Notes: a model not told the origin generated them from the letters alone. A DNA stretch of 64,000 nt from Falsihalocynthiibacter halioticoli (GCF_025802015.1 NZ_JAOYFC010000001.1:930001-994000); one strand, 5' to 3'. Shown: positions 24,714 to 34,287, counted from the stretch's first letter. Translations and numbers: made by a program.

Positions 24714-25811
24714 ATGAAAAAGACAGAGGCGAACGCAAGCCAGATACGCCAAGACGCAGAAGATGCGCTTGCTGTGTTGCGCGCTTGGGCCGAGGCGGCA
24801 ACGCCCACAGAAATTGCCGAGCTTGATCCGGCGATTGCTCGGTTGCTCCCCGAACGGGCTCTTGAGAATTATCCCGCTTTGGCAAGGGCTTACCCCGATG
24901 AGTTTACGGCTGATGAAGCCTATCGCGCTACACTTCCAGACCTTCAGAACGGCCCCGAGAGCCTGATCCGAGGCGCTCGTCGTCAGATCCAGCATGTTGG
25001 CATCTCCAACTTTCGCTTGCCGATCAGATTTCAGGCGCGTGCGGGCGGTGATCTTGCGATTGAAACGTCTGTCACGGGGACGGTCAGCCTAGATGCAGGT
25101 AAAAAGGGCATCAACATGTCGCGCATCATGCGCACATTTTACAAGCATGCCGAGCGGGTGTTCAGCTTTGACGTAATCGAGGCCGCGCTCGCCGATTATA
25201 AAGCCGACCTAGAGAGTTTTGACGCCCGTATTCAGATGCGGTTTTCCTTCCCTGTGAAACGCAAGAGCCTGCGGTCAAAGCTGGAAGGGTATCAATATTA
25301 TGACCTCGCGCTTGAGCTTGTCTCCGTTGCCGGAGATATCAAGAAAATCATACATTTAGACTATGTCTACTCCTCAACTTGCCCGTGTTCGTTGGAGCTT
25401 TCCGAGCATGCGAGACAGGTGCGCCACCAGCTTGCCACGCCGCATTCGCAGCGGTCTGTTGCGCGTGTTTCCGTATTGGTGAACCCGAGCGAGCCGCGGC
25501 TTTGGTTTGAGGATATAATCGACCTGTGCCGCACCGCCGTGCCGACCGAAACGCAGGTCATGGTCAAACGCGAGGACGAGCAGGCCTTCGCGGAACTGAA
25601 TGCTGCCAATCCGATTTTCGTTGAAGACGCCGCGCGGCTGTTTAGCGAACAATTGCAGGGCGATTCCCGCATTCTGGATTATCGGATTGTCGCCAGTCAT
25701 CAGGAAAGCCTTCATAGCCACGATGCGGTTAGCATCTTGACCGAGGGCGAGACATTTTCCACCGAAAGCATCGATCCTAAACTGTTTTCTACGTTGTTCC
25801 ACGTTGGTTAG
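24714..25811 (+). CDS. folE2: GTP cyclohydrolase FolE2 (type IB)
   Basis: It converts GTP to 7,8-dihydroneopterin triphosphate, the first step of folate synthesis. The 365-residue protein shows the FolE2 signatures VGISNFRLPIRF, GTVSLDAGKKGINMSRIMRT, the metal-binding Cys in YSSTCPCSLELSEHA and the C-terminal IVASHQESLHSHDAVSI. FolE2 is the metal-flexible alternative to zinc-dependent FolE and is often zinc-controlled; no Zur box was identified here. GAGGG lies about nine bases before the ATG at 24714. An N-terminal extension of about 90 residues precedes the catalytic core. It feeds the same pathway as folB-folP about 13 kb downstream. Confidence 0.9.
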   Translation: MKKTEANASQIRQDAEDALAVLRAWAEAATPTEIAELDPAIARLLPERALENYPALARAYPDEFTADEAYRATLPDLQNGPESLIRGARRQIQHVGISNFRLPIRFQARAGGDLAIETSVTGTVSLDAGKKGINMSRIMRTFYKHAERVFSFDVIEAALADYKADLESFDARIQMRFSFPVKRKSLRSKLEGYQYYDLALELVSVAGDIKKIIHLDYVYSSTCPCSLELSEHARQVRHQLATPHSQRSVARVSVLVNPSEPRLWFEDIIDLCRTAVPTETQVMVKREDEQAFAELNAANPIFVEDAARLFSEQLQGDSRILDYRIVASHQESLHSHDAVSILTEGETFSTESIDPKLFSTLFHVG

Positions 25812-25916
25812 CGCGCGCGGGCGCATGGGCAACGCAACTGTTGTATCCAGTCGCCATGCCTGCGGATTTCGCGCGGGATGCTTGACAGGGGCGGGTTGAA
25901 AAGCCAAGCGTTGCGC

Positions 25917-27362
25917 ATGTTTGATCTTCGCCCTGTCGGCTATGTCATTGGTCTTTTGGTTACGGCTCTTGCGTTTACGATGCTCGGCCCGATGGCCCTT
26001 GATATGTATGACGGCAACGGACACTGGCCTGTTTTCCTCGAGTCCGCAGTAATTACCGGCCTGACCGGCGGATTGATCGCGCTGGCCTGCGTAAACGGGG
26101 TTCAGCGCGGGCTTTCGATTCAACAGACCTTTTTGCTCACAACCGGTGTTTGGGTTGCCTTGCCGATCTTTGGCGCGTTGCCGTTTTATTTTGGTGCAAC
26201 CGAGGCGCGGTATGTTGATGCGTTTTTTGAGGCAACATCCGGCCTCACAACAACAGGTTCCACCGTGTTTTCCGGCCTTGACCAGCTTCCGCGCGGATTG
26301 CTGCTGTGGCGCAGCATGCTTCAGTGGTTTGGTGGTGTGGGTATCATCGTTGTGGCCATGGTGTTTCTACCTGAGCTTCGGGTTGGTGGTATGCAGATTT
26401 TCCGCTCCGAAGCCTTTGATACATTGGGTAAAATCCTGCCGCGTGCGGCGGAGATTGCCTCGCGGATTATGGCGATCTATGTGGGGCTGACGCTCGCTTG
26501 TTTTCTTAGTTATGTGGCGGTCGGCATGACGCCCTTTGACGCGCTCAACCATGCGCTGACGACCCTTTCAACGGGGGGCTTTTCAACCCATGATGCCTCG
26601 TTCGGGGCGTTTTCCGGCCCTGCGGAATATATTGCGTCGGTATTCATGATTTTGGCCAGTTTGCCGTTCGTGCGCTATGTTCAGCTCATCAGCGGTACGG
26701 CGATGCCGATCTGGCGAGACACACAAATCAGGGCGTTTTTGCTTGTGATCTTCGGGCTGGTTGCGATCTTGTCGTTCTATCACCTGTTTACCAGCACCGT
26801 AGACAACATGCCCTTCCGCGAGATCGTGTTTAACACCAGTTCGATCCTGTCGGGCACCGGATACGCCAGTGTTGATTATCAAACTTGGGGCGCGTTTCCG
26901 GTTGTTATTTTCTTCTTTATGGGGCTGATCGGGGGCTGCGCGGGGTCAACCTGTTGTTCAGTCAAAATCTTCCGCTATCAGCTTTTGTTTGCCTCGATCC
27001 GCGCACAAATTCGCAAGATCCACTCTCCGAGCGGCGTGTTTATGCCGCGCTACGACGGACGCACCGTGGGCGAAGATGTTTTGGCATCGGTGATGAGCTT
27101 CTTTGTGTTTTTCATCGTGAGCTTGGGTGTCCTAGCGGTTTTGCTCGCGCTCACGGGCCTCGACTTTGTAACTTCTGTTTCTGGTGCGGCGACGGCGATC
27201 GCCAATGTCGGTCCTGGCCTTGGCGATATTATCGGCCCCGCAGGAAATTTCGGCTCACTTGATGATACGCCGAAATGGTTACTTGTCGGAGGGATGCTGC
27301 TCGGTCGGCTCGAGATTATGGCTGTGTTCGTCATCTTCACAGTCAAGTTCTGGCGCGCCTGA
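25917..27362 (+). CDS. trkH: TrkH-family potassium uptake channel subunit
   Basis: A 481-residue inner-membrane potassium transporter subunit with the four-fold MPM pattern. Filter-like loops are visible at ATSGLTTTGSTVF, LTTLSTGGFSTHDASFGAF, NTSSILSGTGYASVDYQTWG and ATAIANVGPGLGDIIG. FMGLIGGCAGSTCCSVKIFR and the terminal LEIMAVFVIFTVKFWR are also typical. The start MFDLRPVGYVIGLL is chosen for family length; a frame from 25878 adds 13 residues. The regulatory partner TrkA is not in the window. It sits alone after folE2 and is convergent with the trypsin-fold gene. Confidence 0.93.
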   Translation: MFDLRPVGYVIGLLVTALAFTMLGPMALDMYDGNGHWPVFLESAVITGLTGGLIALACVNGVQRGLSIQQTFLLTTGVWVALPIFGALPFYFGATEARYVDAFFEATSGLTTTGSTVFSGLDQLPRGLLLWRSMLQWFGGVGIIVVAMVFLPELRVGGMQIFRSEAFDTLGKILPRAAEIASRIMAIYVGLTLACFLSYVAVGMTPFDALNHALTTLSTGGFSTHDASFGAFSGPAEYIASVFMILASLPFVRYVQLISGTAMPIWRDTQIRAFLLVIFGLVAILSFYHLFTSTVDNMPFREIVFNTSSILSGTGYASVDYQTWGAFPVVIFFFMGLIGGCAGSTCCSVKIFRYQLLFASIRAQIRKIHSPSGVFMPRYDGRTVGEDVLASVMSFFVFFIVSLGVLAVLLALTGLDFVTSVSGAATAIANVGPGLGDIIGPAGNFGSLDDTPKWLLVGGMLLGRLEIMAVFVIFTVKFWRA

Positions 27363-27390
27363 TACCAACACCCTAAGCGGAAACGCCAAC

Positions 27391-27417
27391 AAAAAAGGCG
27401 CGACCAAAGCCGCGCCT
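27391..27417 (-). terminator. Rho-independent terminator of the trypsin-fold gene
   Basis: On the minus strand the 7-bp stem AGGCGCG / CGCGCCT (27417-27411 and 27402-27396) is followed by six T residues (27396-27391). It lies about 28 bases after the minus-strand stop. Confidence 0.85.
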
Positions 27418-27444
27418 GTCGATATTAGAATTGCCTATTTGGCA

Positions 27445-29211
27445 TTACTCCCAGCATGCCACCAATACGGTCATGTCAGAGGCAATCGTTGTAAGGTCCA
27501 GTGGATGCAGCGCAGTTTCGCCATTGGCTTTTGAAACTTTGATTCCATTGGCGCGCAAGGCTTCGGTAATTGCGTCACTCGCCGAAGAGAAGCTTACGCT
27601 GTTTGGCAAGCTGCGGCCGTCACGGGCTTCATTCGGTTGAAGCATCCCGATCACAGAACCCGCAGCGTTGACCACAGGGCCACCCGCATCACCAGGAAGC
27701 GGCGACATGGCGAGGCGCTGGAGGTTTGGCTCGCCGTTAAGACCTTTTACATCCGAGAGTTTGCCGAATGTCAGTGTTGGCGCGTCCAGCGCTCCGCCGA
27801 AAGAGAAACCTGCAACAGCAACATCAGAGTTGAGGCGCGGGGCGGCTTCGGCGAATTGTGCGTAAGCAATTGGCGCAACAGGCTCTTGCGGCTTCAGAAC
27901 GGAAATTCCAAGCGCTTCGTCGCTAAAGGCAATTGTGGCTTCGATGCCGTCTTCAACGGTTATTTTGCTGCACTGAGCGACGGCTTCTGTTGTTGTGAGG
28001 ATGTGTCCGCTGCCATCCAGATAAAACCCTGAGCGCGCGCTCTTGGGTTTACGGATTTCCAGCCCTGCGAGGAGATCGACACTTTGGGGCGCATCACCAT
28101 CGCTGGCCATATCATCAAGTGCGATGCTGTCATTCGGGGTAAAGCTCGCGCGCATCGAGGATACGACTCGTTCCATCCGCTTGCTGTCTCCGGCGGGCCA
28201 AACAAGGGTAAAGCCCTTGATCGTGCCGCCCGCGAGCGTGGCGTATGTATAGGAGCTGATGTCGTTGTTTTCACCTGTTAGGGTGAAGCTGTTTTGGTTG
28301 CGCTCGCGCTCGCCGTTCAACGGCACGATTTCAAGCGTTTGCATGATTTCGTAAAGACCAAAGAGCGTTGCTTGATCGCCGTATTGCGAGATGAGAGAGA
28401 CGCGAACGCCATCATCTGTTGTGGGCGTGAAATGGGCAAATGGTGCCTCATAACCATCAAACTCTACCATCGCCATCGGTAGACGGATGGTGATGCCCGC
28501 TTTTGTGTCGGTATAGGCTTCCATGCCAAGGCTGCTCAGGATCGCGTTGTAGTTCTCAAGCAGTTCGGCGCGTTGGCGCGTGGTGAGGATGCCTGTCTCG
28601 TCATACCCCTTTGCGCGTTGGTAAAGTGCCATTGCATTGCGGGTACCGCGGCCGAAATCACCGTCGATTGCCGCGTTATAGAACCCTTCCCATTGCATCG
28701 CGCGCTGAAGCTCCATCTTGGCTTCGCGTGACAGAAGGCGCTCTGACGCGCGCGCTTCGCGTGGCGTTTCGTCGGGAAGGTAGGTGAGTGAGGTGACAGG
28801 ATCGGTTTCGGTCAGGCTGCTTTCCGGAACAGGGAGTGCCACAACGGTATCGTCCAGTCGGTTCGCGCCAATCGGCCAGTATTGTTGCGTGAAACGGTCG
28901 CTCGTCACGAGATAGCTGTCGGCGGGAATAAGGTTTTCAACGGCAAGGCGTTGCAGTTCGTTTTCAGCGGTCACGGCATCATAGGGGCCGAGCGCAATGA
29001 CATACCAACCCGAGTTGGAGCGAAACCCGTTTACGTTATCAAACGCACCGGCAAACGCCTGCGCACGGACCTGAGCCTCGTTCAGGGAGGGGTGTGCTTC
29101 AATCTGGATCCAAGAAGCTTGTTGTGCATTGGCGGTCTGCGCAGACAGCGCAAAAGAAAACGGAAGAAGCACGAAAAGGAAGAGGGTCAAATAATGCCGA
29201 AGGATGCGCAT
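27445..29211 (-). CDS. Exported SPOR / PG-binding / inactive trypsin-fold protein
   Basis: A 588-residue protein with a signal peptide (residues 1-29, cut after ANA). A SPOR-like region follows at 32-107 (WIQIEAHPSLNEAQ, WYVIALGPYDAVTAE), then a peptidoglycan-binding_1 motif at 163-220 (AMQWEGFYNAAIDGDFGRGT), and a C-terminal trypsin-like domain from about 380. The protease triad appears lost: the His position is E409 in HILTTTEAVAQC, the Asp position is G435 in EALGISVLK, and the Ser is A509 in PGDAGGPVVN. It is therefore probably a periplasmic pseudoprotease or binding protein anchored at the wall. AGGA lies 11 bases before the ATG. It is monocistronic. Confidence 0.85.
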   Translation of the reverse strand: MRILRHYLTLFLFVLLPFSFALSAQTANAQQASWIQIEAHPSLNEAQVRAQAFAGAFDNVNGFRSNSGWYVIALGPYDAVTAENELQRLAVENLIPADSYLVTSDRFTQQYWPIGANRLDDTVVALPVPESSLTETDPVTSLTYLPDETPREARASERLLSREAKMELQRAMQWEGFYNAAIDGDFGRGTRNAMALYQRAKGYDETGILTTRQRAELLENYNAILSSLGMEAYTDTKAGITIRLPMAMVEFDGYEAPFAHFTPTTDDGVRVSLISQYGDQATLFGLYEIMQTLEIVPLNGERERNQNSFTLTGENNDISSYTYATLAGGTIKGFTLVWPAGDSKRMERVVSSMRASFTPNDSIALDDMASDGDAPQSVDLLAGLEIRKPKSARSGFYLDGSGHILTTTEAVAQCSKITVEDGIEATIAFSDEALGISVLKPQEPVAPIAYAQFAEAAPRLNSDVAVAGFSFGGALDAPTLTFGKLSDVKGLNGEPNLQRLAMSPLPGDAGGPVVNAAGSVIGMLQPNEARDGRSLPNSVSFSSASDAITEALRANGIKVSKANGETALHPLDLTTIASDMTVLVACWE

Positions 29212-29353
29212 GGCGGTCGAAATTCCTATCAATCTGTTCAATTGGCGTTTTTTAGCATGTTTTGCGTGTTGCGCCTTAATAATGCAAGTGCAAGCAATTG
29301 ACCCTGTAAGCTGAGCGGCCTATTTGGAACTAGTTTTTTACGAAGGGCCAAAT

Positions 29354-30298
29354 ATGACTTCCGTTCTGTCGCAAGAAAGAAACACGCCACGTAGTTTTCA
29401 GGAGATCATCCTGCGTCTGCAAGCCTACTGGGCTGAGAAGGGCTGTGCTGTGATGCAGCCTTATGACATGGAAGTCGGGGCAGGGACCTTCCACCCCGCA
29501 ACAACCCTGCGTTCGCTTGGAAGCAAAGCATGGGCCGCAGCCTATGTGCAGCCCTCGCGCCGTCCAACCGACGGACGCTATGGCGAGAACCCGAACCGCC
29601 TTCAGCATTACTACCAGTATCAGGTGTTGATCAAACCAAGCCCGCCCGAATTGCAGGAGCTTTACCTCGGATCGCTTGAGGCAATCGGCATCAACATGGA
29701 CATGCACGACATCCGCTTTGTCGAGGATGACTGGGAAAGCCCGACACTTGGCGCGTGGGGCCTTGGTTGGGAAGTTTGGTGCGACGGCATGGAAGTAAGC
29801 CAGTTCACCTATTTCCAACAAGTGGGCGGCCATGATTGCCAGCCTGTTTCTGGTGAGCTGACCTATGGGCTTGAGCGGCTGGCGATGTATGTGCTGGGCG
29901 TCGATCACGTGATGGATATGCCCTACAACGATCCGGACGCACCGATTGCGCTTACCTATGGTGATGTGTTCCGCCAGACAGAGCAGGAATACAGCCGTTG
30001 GAACTTCGACGTGGCCAACACTGACAACCTATTGCAGCATTTCCTTGATGCCGAAGCCGAGTGCAAAGCCATCCTTGAGCAAGAAGCCGTTGATCCCAAA
30101 ACAGGCAAGCGCATTATTATGGCGCATCCTGCTTACGATCAGGCGATCAAGGCGAGCCATCTCTTTAACCTCCTTGATGCGCGCGGTGTGATCTCTGTAA
30201 CAGAGCGCCAAGCCTACATCGGTCGAGTGCGTGCGTTATCAAAGGCTTGCGCGGATGCCTTCGTGCAGACCGAAGCTGGCGGCTGGGCGGCTGAATGA
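29354..30298 (+). CDS. glyQ: Glycyl-tRNA synthetase alpha subunit
   Basis: The catalytic subunit of heterotetrameric GlyRS, which charges tRNA-Gly. The 314-residue protein has the invariant blocks SFQEIILRLQAYWAEKGCAV, MEVGAGTFHPATTLRSLG, YVQPSRRPTDGRYGENPNRL and FTYFQQVGGHDCQPVSGELT. GAAGGG lies ten bases before the ATG at 29354. The last four bases overlap the start of the DUF6446 gene (ATGA). The beta subunit glyS is not adjacent but follows after two other genes on the same strand. Confidence 0.97.
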   Translation: MTSVLSQERNTPRSFQEIILRLQAYWAEKGCAVMQPYDMEVGAGTFHPATTLRSLGSKAWAAAYVQPSRRPTDGRYGENPNRLQHYYQYQVLIKPSPPELQELYLGSLEAIGINMDMHDIRFVEDDWESPTLGAWGLGWEVWCDGMEVSQFTYFQQVGGHDCQPVSGELTYGLERLAMYVLGVDHVMDMPYNDPDAPIALTYGDVFRQTEQEYSRWNFDVANTDNLLQHFLDAEAECKAILEQEAVDPKTGKRIIMAHPAYDQAIKASHLFNLLDARGVISVTERQAYIGRVRALSKACADAFVQTEAGGWAAE

Positions 30299-30822
30299 TC
30301 GGGAAACTTCTGGCGGGTGTTATCGTGATTTCAGCTTTGGCCGCAGGCGCGGCGATGTATTACTTTCAGGTTTACGGTTTCTACACCGAGGTAGAGGCCA
30401 GTTCCCCTGACGCCGAAATCCGCATCACCAATATCGTGACAGGTGAGCCGGAGCCAATGTTGATTGCCGGTTTTGAAGGCATCGATTCCGATAGCTCCCC
30501 GATCCGGTTCCGTGCGTGTTTCACAACGCCAATGTCCAATGCCATGATGACCGAAACCTTTAAGGGATACCCCGCCGCAGAGCCACTTGTGGCTCCGGAC
30601 TGGTTCAGCTGCTTTGACGCAAAGGCACTCGGCACAGCGATCAAGGCCGGAACAGCGACGGCGTATCTTGGCGAGGAAAACATCATTTACGGCATTGATC
30701 GTGTCATTGCGGTCTATGACGATGGACGCGCCTATGCGTGGCACCAAATAAACACCTGTGGCGAATATGCGTTCAACGGAGACCCGTTGCCCGCGTCTTG
30801 CCCTCCGAACCCGTCAGAGTAA
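30295..30822 (+). CDS. Membrane-anchored DUF6446-type protein
   Basis: A 175-residue protein with an N-terminal hydrophobic helix (residues 5-25), which makes it a periplasm-facing anchored protein. The body has four cysteines (CFTTPM, WFSCFDA, NTCGEY and SCPPN) that could form two disulfides. I recall proteins like this between glyQ and glyS in Rhodobacterales, listed as DUF6446; no function is known. It overlaps glyQ by four bases and ends 10 bases before the gltS start, so it is cotranscribed with the synthetase. A role in tRNA charging is unlikely because the domain is outside the cytoplasm. Confidence 0.75.
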   Translation: MIGKLLAGVIVISALAAGAAMYYFQVYGFYTEVEASSPDAEIRITNIVTGEPEPMLIAGFEGIDSDSSPIRFRACFTTPMSNAMMTETFKGYPAAEPLVAPDWFSCFDAKALGTAIKAGTATAYLGEENIIYGIDRVIAVYDDGRAYAWHQINTCGEYAFNGDPLPASCPPNPSE

Positions 30823-30832
30823 GCGAGCACCG

Positions 30833-32044
30833 ATGGAGCATGTTCACACCATACCGGAATTTATCACCGCGACCCTTGGGTTCGCGGTATTTCTGCTTGG
30901 TGCGCGGCTGACGCGGAAGGTTGCCTTCCTGCGCGAGTTCAACATTCCAGAGCCAGTCACCGGCGGGTTGTTGGCTGCGGTTCTGTTTGGGCTTTTCAGC
31001 TATATTACGAACTCCTCGATTGTGTTCATGATGGAGTCGCGGGACGTTTTTCTCGTGGTGTTCTTTACCGGTATTGGCCTGAATGCGCGGCTGTCTGATC
31101 TGGTGAGCGGCGGCAAGCCTCTTGCTTTGCTGATGATCCTCACGCTCGCGATCATTGTCATACAGGATATCATCGGTGTGGCGGGCGCTGTGTTGTTCGA
31201 TATGCCGGCGCAGGCTGGTGTGTTGCTTGGGTCCGCGTCCTTGATTGGCGGGCACGGCACGGCCATTGCTTGGGCGCCGGAAGTCACGCGGATTACGGGA
31301 ATGGACTCTGCCGCAGAGCTGGGCGTCACCGTGGCGACGGTGGGTCTGGTCTTGGCTGCGCTTGTTGGTGGTCCGGTGGCGAAGTTCCTTGTGAACCGCT
31401 ACGATCTCCATTCTTCACACCCAAATGCAGAGAATACCGTTGGCGCAGTATACGAGGATGACGCCCATCCAGAGCCGATCACCCATATCAGCCTGATGCG
31501 CACACTCCTTGTGCTCAATCTGGCGATCATTGGCGGATTTCTTCTGCATGAGACGCTGCTGGATTGGGGCTTGATGCTCCCTCTGTTCGTGCCATGCCTA
31601 ATTATGGGGATTGTGCTGGGCAACCTTCACAGCATCTTGTTTCCAAAGGTTCCAGCAGTGTCGCGCACGCCAACGCTTGCCGTTGTAACTGATTTCGCGC
31701 TGGGCGTATTCCTTGCAATTTCGCTGATGACGCTGGACCTCGCTGCTTTGGCGGGGCTGGGCGGGCCTGTCTTTGCAACAATTGCTGTTCAGGCCGTTGT
31801 AACGGTTCTGTTCGTGATCTTTGTGTTGTTCCCTGTACTCGGCCGCGGCTATCGAGCTGCCGTTTTGGCATCGGGTTTCGCGGGCTTTTCGCTCGGAGCA
31901 ACGCCAACGGCAATCGCCAACATGACCGCCGTAACCAAACGTTACGGCCCATCACCTATCGCCTTTGTCGTTTTGCCGCTTGTGTCGGCATTTTTCGTAG
32001 ATATAGCCAATGCGATTGTCATTCAGACAATCGTGAACTTCTAG
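30833..32044 (+). CDS. gltS: Sodium/glutamate symporter GltS
   Basis: A 403-residue inner-membrane protein with about ten helices and two inverted repeats. FNIPEPVTGGLLAAVLFGLF and GSASLIGGHGTAIAWAPEVT in the first half, and GFAGFSLGATPTAIANMTAV in the second, are the re-entrant loop motifs of the ESS/GltS family. It should import glutamate with sodium. The start MEHVHTIPEFITATLGFAVF is chosen over a frame 25 residues longer that overlaps the DUF6446 gene. It ends nine bases before glyS, so a glutamate importer is embedded in the glycyl-tRNA synthetase run. Confidence 0.93.
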   Translation: MEHVHTIPEFITATLGFAVFLLGARLTRKVAFLREFNIPEPVTGGLLAAVLFGLFSYITNSSIVFMMESRDVFLVVFFTGIGLNARLSDLVSGGKPLALLMILTLAIIVIQDIIGVAGAVLFDMPAQAGVLLGSASLIGGHGTAIAWAPEVTRITGMDSAAELGVTVATVGLVLAALVGGPVAKFLVNRYDLHSSHPNAENTVGAVYEDDAHPEPITHISLMRTLLVLNLAIIGGFLLHETLLDWGLMLPLFVPCLIMGIVLGNLHSILFPKVPAVSRTPTLAVVTDFALGVFLAISLMTLDLAALAGLGGPVFATIAVQAVVTVLFVIFVLFPVLGRGYRAAVLASGFAGFSLGATPTAIANMTAVTKRYGPSPIAFVVLPLVSAFFVDIANAIVIQTIVNF

Positions 32045-32053
32045 GGACTTTTC

Positions 32054-34159
32054 ATGCCTGATCTCCTGATTGAACTCTTTTCCGAAGAAATCCCGGCCCG
32101 TATGCAAACGCGTGCGGCGGCGGACCTGAAGAAACTCGTTACCGATGGGTTGGTCGAGGCTGGGCTGACCTATGCCTCGGCGGGGGCATTCTCGACTCCA
32201 CGCCGTCTTGCGCTTTCCGTTGAAGGATTGCTTGCCGAAAGCCCCGACACCGTTGAAGAACGCAAGGGCCCCAAGGTCGGTGCGCCGGAAAAAGCGCTCG
32301 AAGGGTTCCTGCGCGGCGCAGGCGTGAGCAAGGATGACCTTGAAATCCGCGACGACAAAAAAGGGCAAGTGTATTACGCCACGATCAAGAAGCCGGGTCG
32401 CCCCGCTGCAGAGATCATTGCCGAAGTGCTTGAGGCAACCATTCGCAAGTTCCCGTGGCCGAAGTCCATGCGCTGGGGCGCAGGCAGCCTGAAATGGGTG
32501 CGGCCGCTGCATTCGATCCTTTGTGTTCTTTCGGATGAAGCAGGGGCAACCGTTGTCCCGCTTGAGGTTGATGGCATCGCGGCAGGCGACGAAACACGCG
32601 GCCACCGCTTCATGGCGCCTGATGCGATCAAAGTCACTAGCTTCGACGACTACGTTGTAAAACTCAAGGCAGCCAAAGTCGTGCTTTCTGCAGAAGAACG
32701 CGCCGAGCATATCTGGGCGGACGCCACCAATGCCGCCTTTGCGCAGGGGCTTGAAGTTGTAGAGGATAAGGGCCTTTTGGCCGAGGTCGCAGGGCTGGTT
32801 GAATGGCCTGTTGTACTGATGGGAGACATTGCAGAGGACTTCCTCGAACTGCCGCCTGAAGTGCTGCAGACCAGCATGAAAGAGCATCAAAAGTTTTTCT
32901 CTGTGCGGGATCCGAAATCGGGCGGCATTGTAAAATTCGTGACCGTTGCCAACCGTGAAACCGCTGATAACGGCGCGACCATCCTTGCAGGGAACCAAAA
33001 GGTTCTGTTCGCGCGACTTTCGGATGCGAAATTCTTCTGGGAGAACGATTTGCGCGTTGCAAAATCGGACATTTCGCAGTGGACCAAAGCGCTTGAGAAC
33101 GTGACCTTCCACAACAAACTCGGAAGCCAGACCGCACGGATTGAACGCATCGCCCAACTTGCGCGTGAAATCGCGCCCGTGGTTGGCGCAGATGCAGATC
33201 AGGCAGAACAAGCCGCGCGCGTGGCAAAGGCCGATCTTTCAAGCGAAATGGTTTATGAATTCCCCGAACTACAGGGGCTCATGGGCCGTTACTACGCCGA
33301 AGCTGCTGGCCTTCCAAAGGCCGTTGCCGCCGCCTGCGAAGCGCATTACAGCCCGCTTGGTCCGTCTGACACGGTGCCGACCGAGCCTGTATCCGTTGCC
33401 GTTGCCATGGCCGATAAACTCGACACGCTTACAGGATTCTGGGCGATTGACGAGAAGCCAACAGGATCGAAAGACCCGTTCGCCCTGCGCCGTGCGGCTT
33501 TGGGTGTTATTCGTTTGGTTCTCGAGAATGATGTGCGGATCAATCTGGCTGGCGCAAACGCCTTTGAACCCGCATTTGCCGCAGTAAACGCTGCCGTCGC
33601 GGAGGCCTCTGAGCAAGAAGTGTCCGAGGTAAACGCAAACCTTCTCTCCTTCTTCCATGATCGCCTGAAAACCTATCTCAAGGATCAGGGCATCCGCTTT
33701 GATGTCATCGATGCTTGCCTTGCGATGCCAGGAAACGACGATCTGTCGCTCTTGGTTAAACGCGCAACGGCGCTTTCGGACTTCCTTAAGACCGACGATG
33801 GCGAAAACCTGCTTCAAGGGTTTAAGCGCGCGGCCAATATCCTTGCGCAAGCCGAAGAGAAGGATGGCGTTGAGTATAGCTATGGCGCGGATGTGAAATA
33901 CGCCGAGACCGACGAAGAGCGCGCGCTCTTTGCGGCTCTGGACGCGGCAGAAAAAGACATTGCGCCTGCGATGGAGAAAGAGGATTTCGTTGCTGCTATG
34001 GGCGCGATGGCCAGCCTGCGCGCGCCGATTGATGCGTTTTTCGAAGCTGTACAGGTTAATGCCGACAGCCAAGTGGTGCGCCGCAACCGCCTCAACCTTC
34101 TGAGCCGTATTCGTACCCTGTGTCTCTCTGTCGCGGACCTGTCCAAGGTCGAGAGTTAA
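32054..34159 (+). CDS. glyS: Glycyl-tRNA synthetase beta subunit
   Basis: The tRNA-binding beta subunit of GlyRS, 701 residues, the usual length. Motifs include MPDLLIELFSEEIPARMQTR at the start, GPKVGAPEKALEGFLRGAG, WPKSMRWGAGSLKWVRPLHS, MKEHQKFFSVRD and the HD-like region AKADLSSEMVYEFPELQGLM. The C-terminal anticodon-binding helical domain includes FFEAVQVNADSQVVRRNRLN. It is the fourth gene of the run starting at glyQ. The ATG follows the gltS stop by nine bases. A 128-base gap separates it from ppdK. Confidence 0.97.
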   Translation: MPDLLIELFSEEIPARMQTRAAADLKKLVTDGLVEAGLTYASAGAFSTPRRLALSVEGLLAESPDTVEERKGPKVGAPEKALEGFLRGAGVSKDDLEIRDDKKGQVYYATIKKPGRPAAEIIAEVLEATIRKFPWPKSMRWGAGSLKWVRPLHSILCVLSDEAGATVVPLEVDGIAAGDETRGHRFMAPDAIKVTSFDDYVVKLKAAKVVLSAEERAEHIWADATNAAFAQGLEVVEDKGLLAEVAGLVEWPVVLMGDIAEDFLELPPEVLQTSMKEHQKFFSVRDPKSGGIVKFVTVANRETADNGATILAGNQKVLFARLSDAKFFWENDLRVAKSDISQWTKALENVTFHNKLGSQTARIERIAQLAREIAPVVGADADQAEQAARVAKADLSSEMVYEFPELQGLMGRYYAEAAGLPKAVAAACEAHYSPLGPSDTVPTEPVSVAVAMADKLDTLTGFWAIDEKPTGSKDPFALRRAALGVIRLVLENDVRINLAGANAFEPAFAAVNAAVAEASEQEVSEVNANLLSFFHDRLKTYLKDQGIRFDVIDACLAMPGNDDLSLLVKRATALSDFLKTDDGENLLQGFKRAANILAQAEEKDGVEYSYGADVKYAETDEERALFAALDAAEKDIAPAMEKEDFVAAMGAMASLRAPIDAFFEAVQVNADSQVVRRNRLNLLSRIRTLCLSVADLSKVES

Positions 34160-34287
34160 GCGCGACAACCTTTAGAAATAGCATTGTTGCCCCCTAGGCT
34201 CGGGGCAATGATACCTTTGCCGATAAGCACACCAAGCCTTGCCAGAAACGCCGCATCGGGTATTGTCTGTGGCAAAGGAGTGCTGCG

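Noticed and set aside
23952..24995. 347-residue minus-strand frame across metZ and folE2
   Set aside because: It spans two unrelated, well-identified plus-strand genes and shows no domain.
32664..34168. Large minus-strand frames opposite glyS (e.g. 31952-33211 and 33269-34168)
   Set aside because: glyS is complete and highly conserved on the plus strand. The antisense frames show no motif and arise from codon bias.
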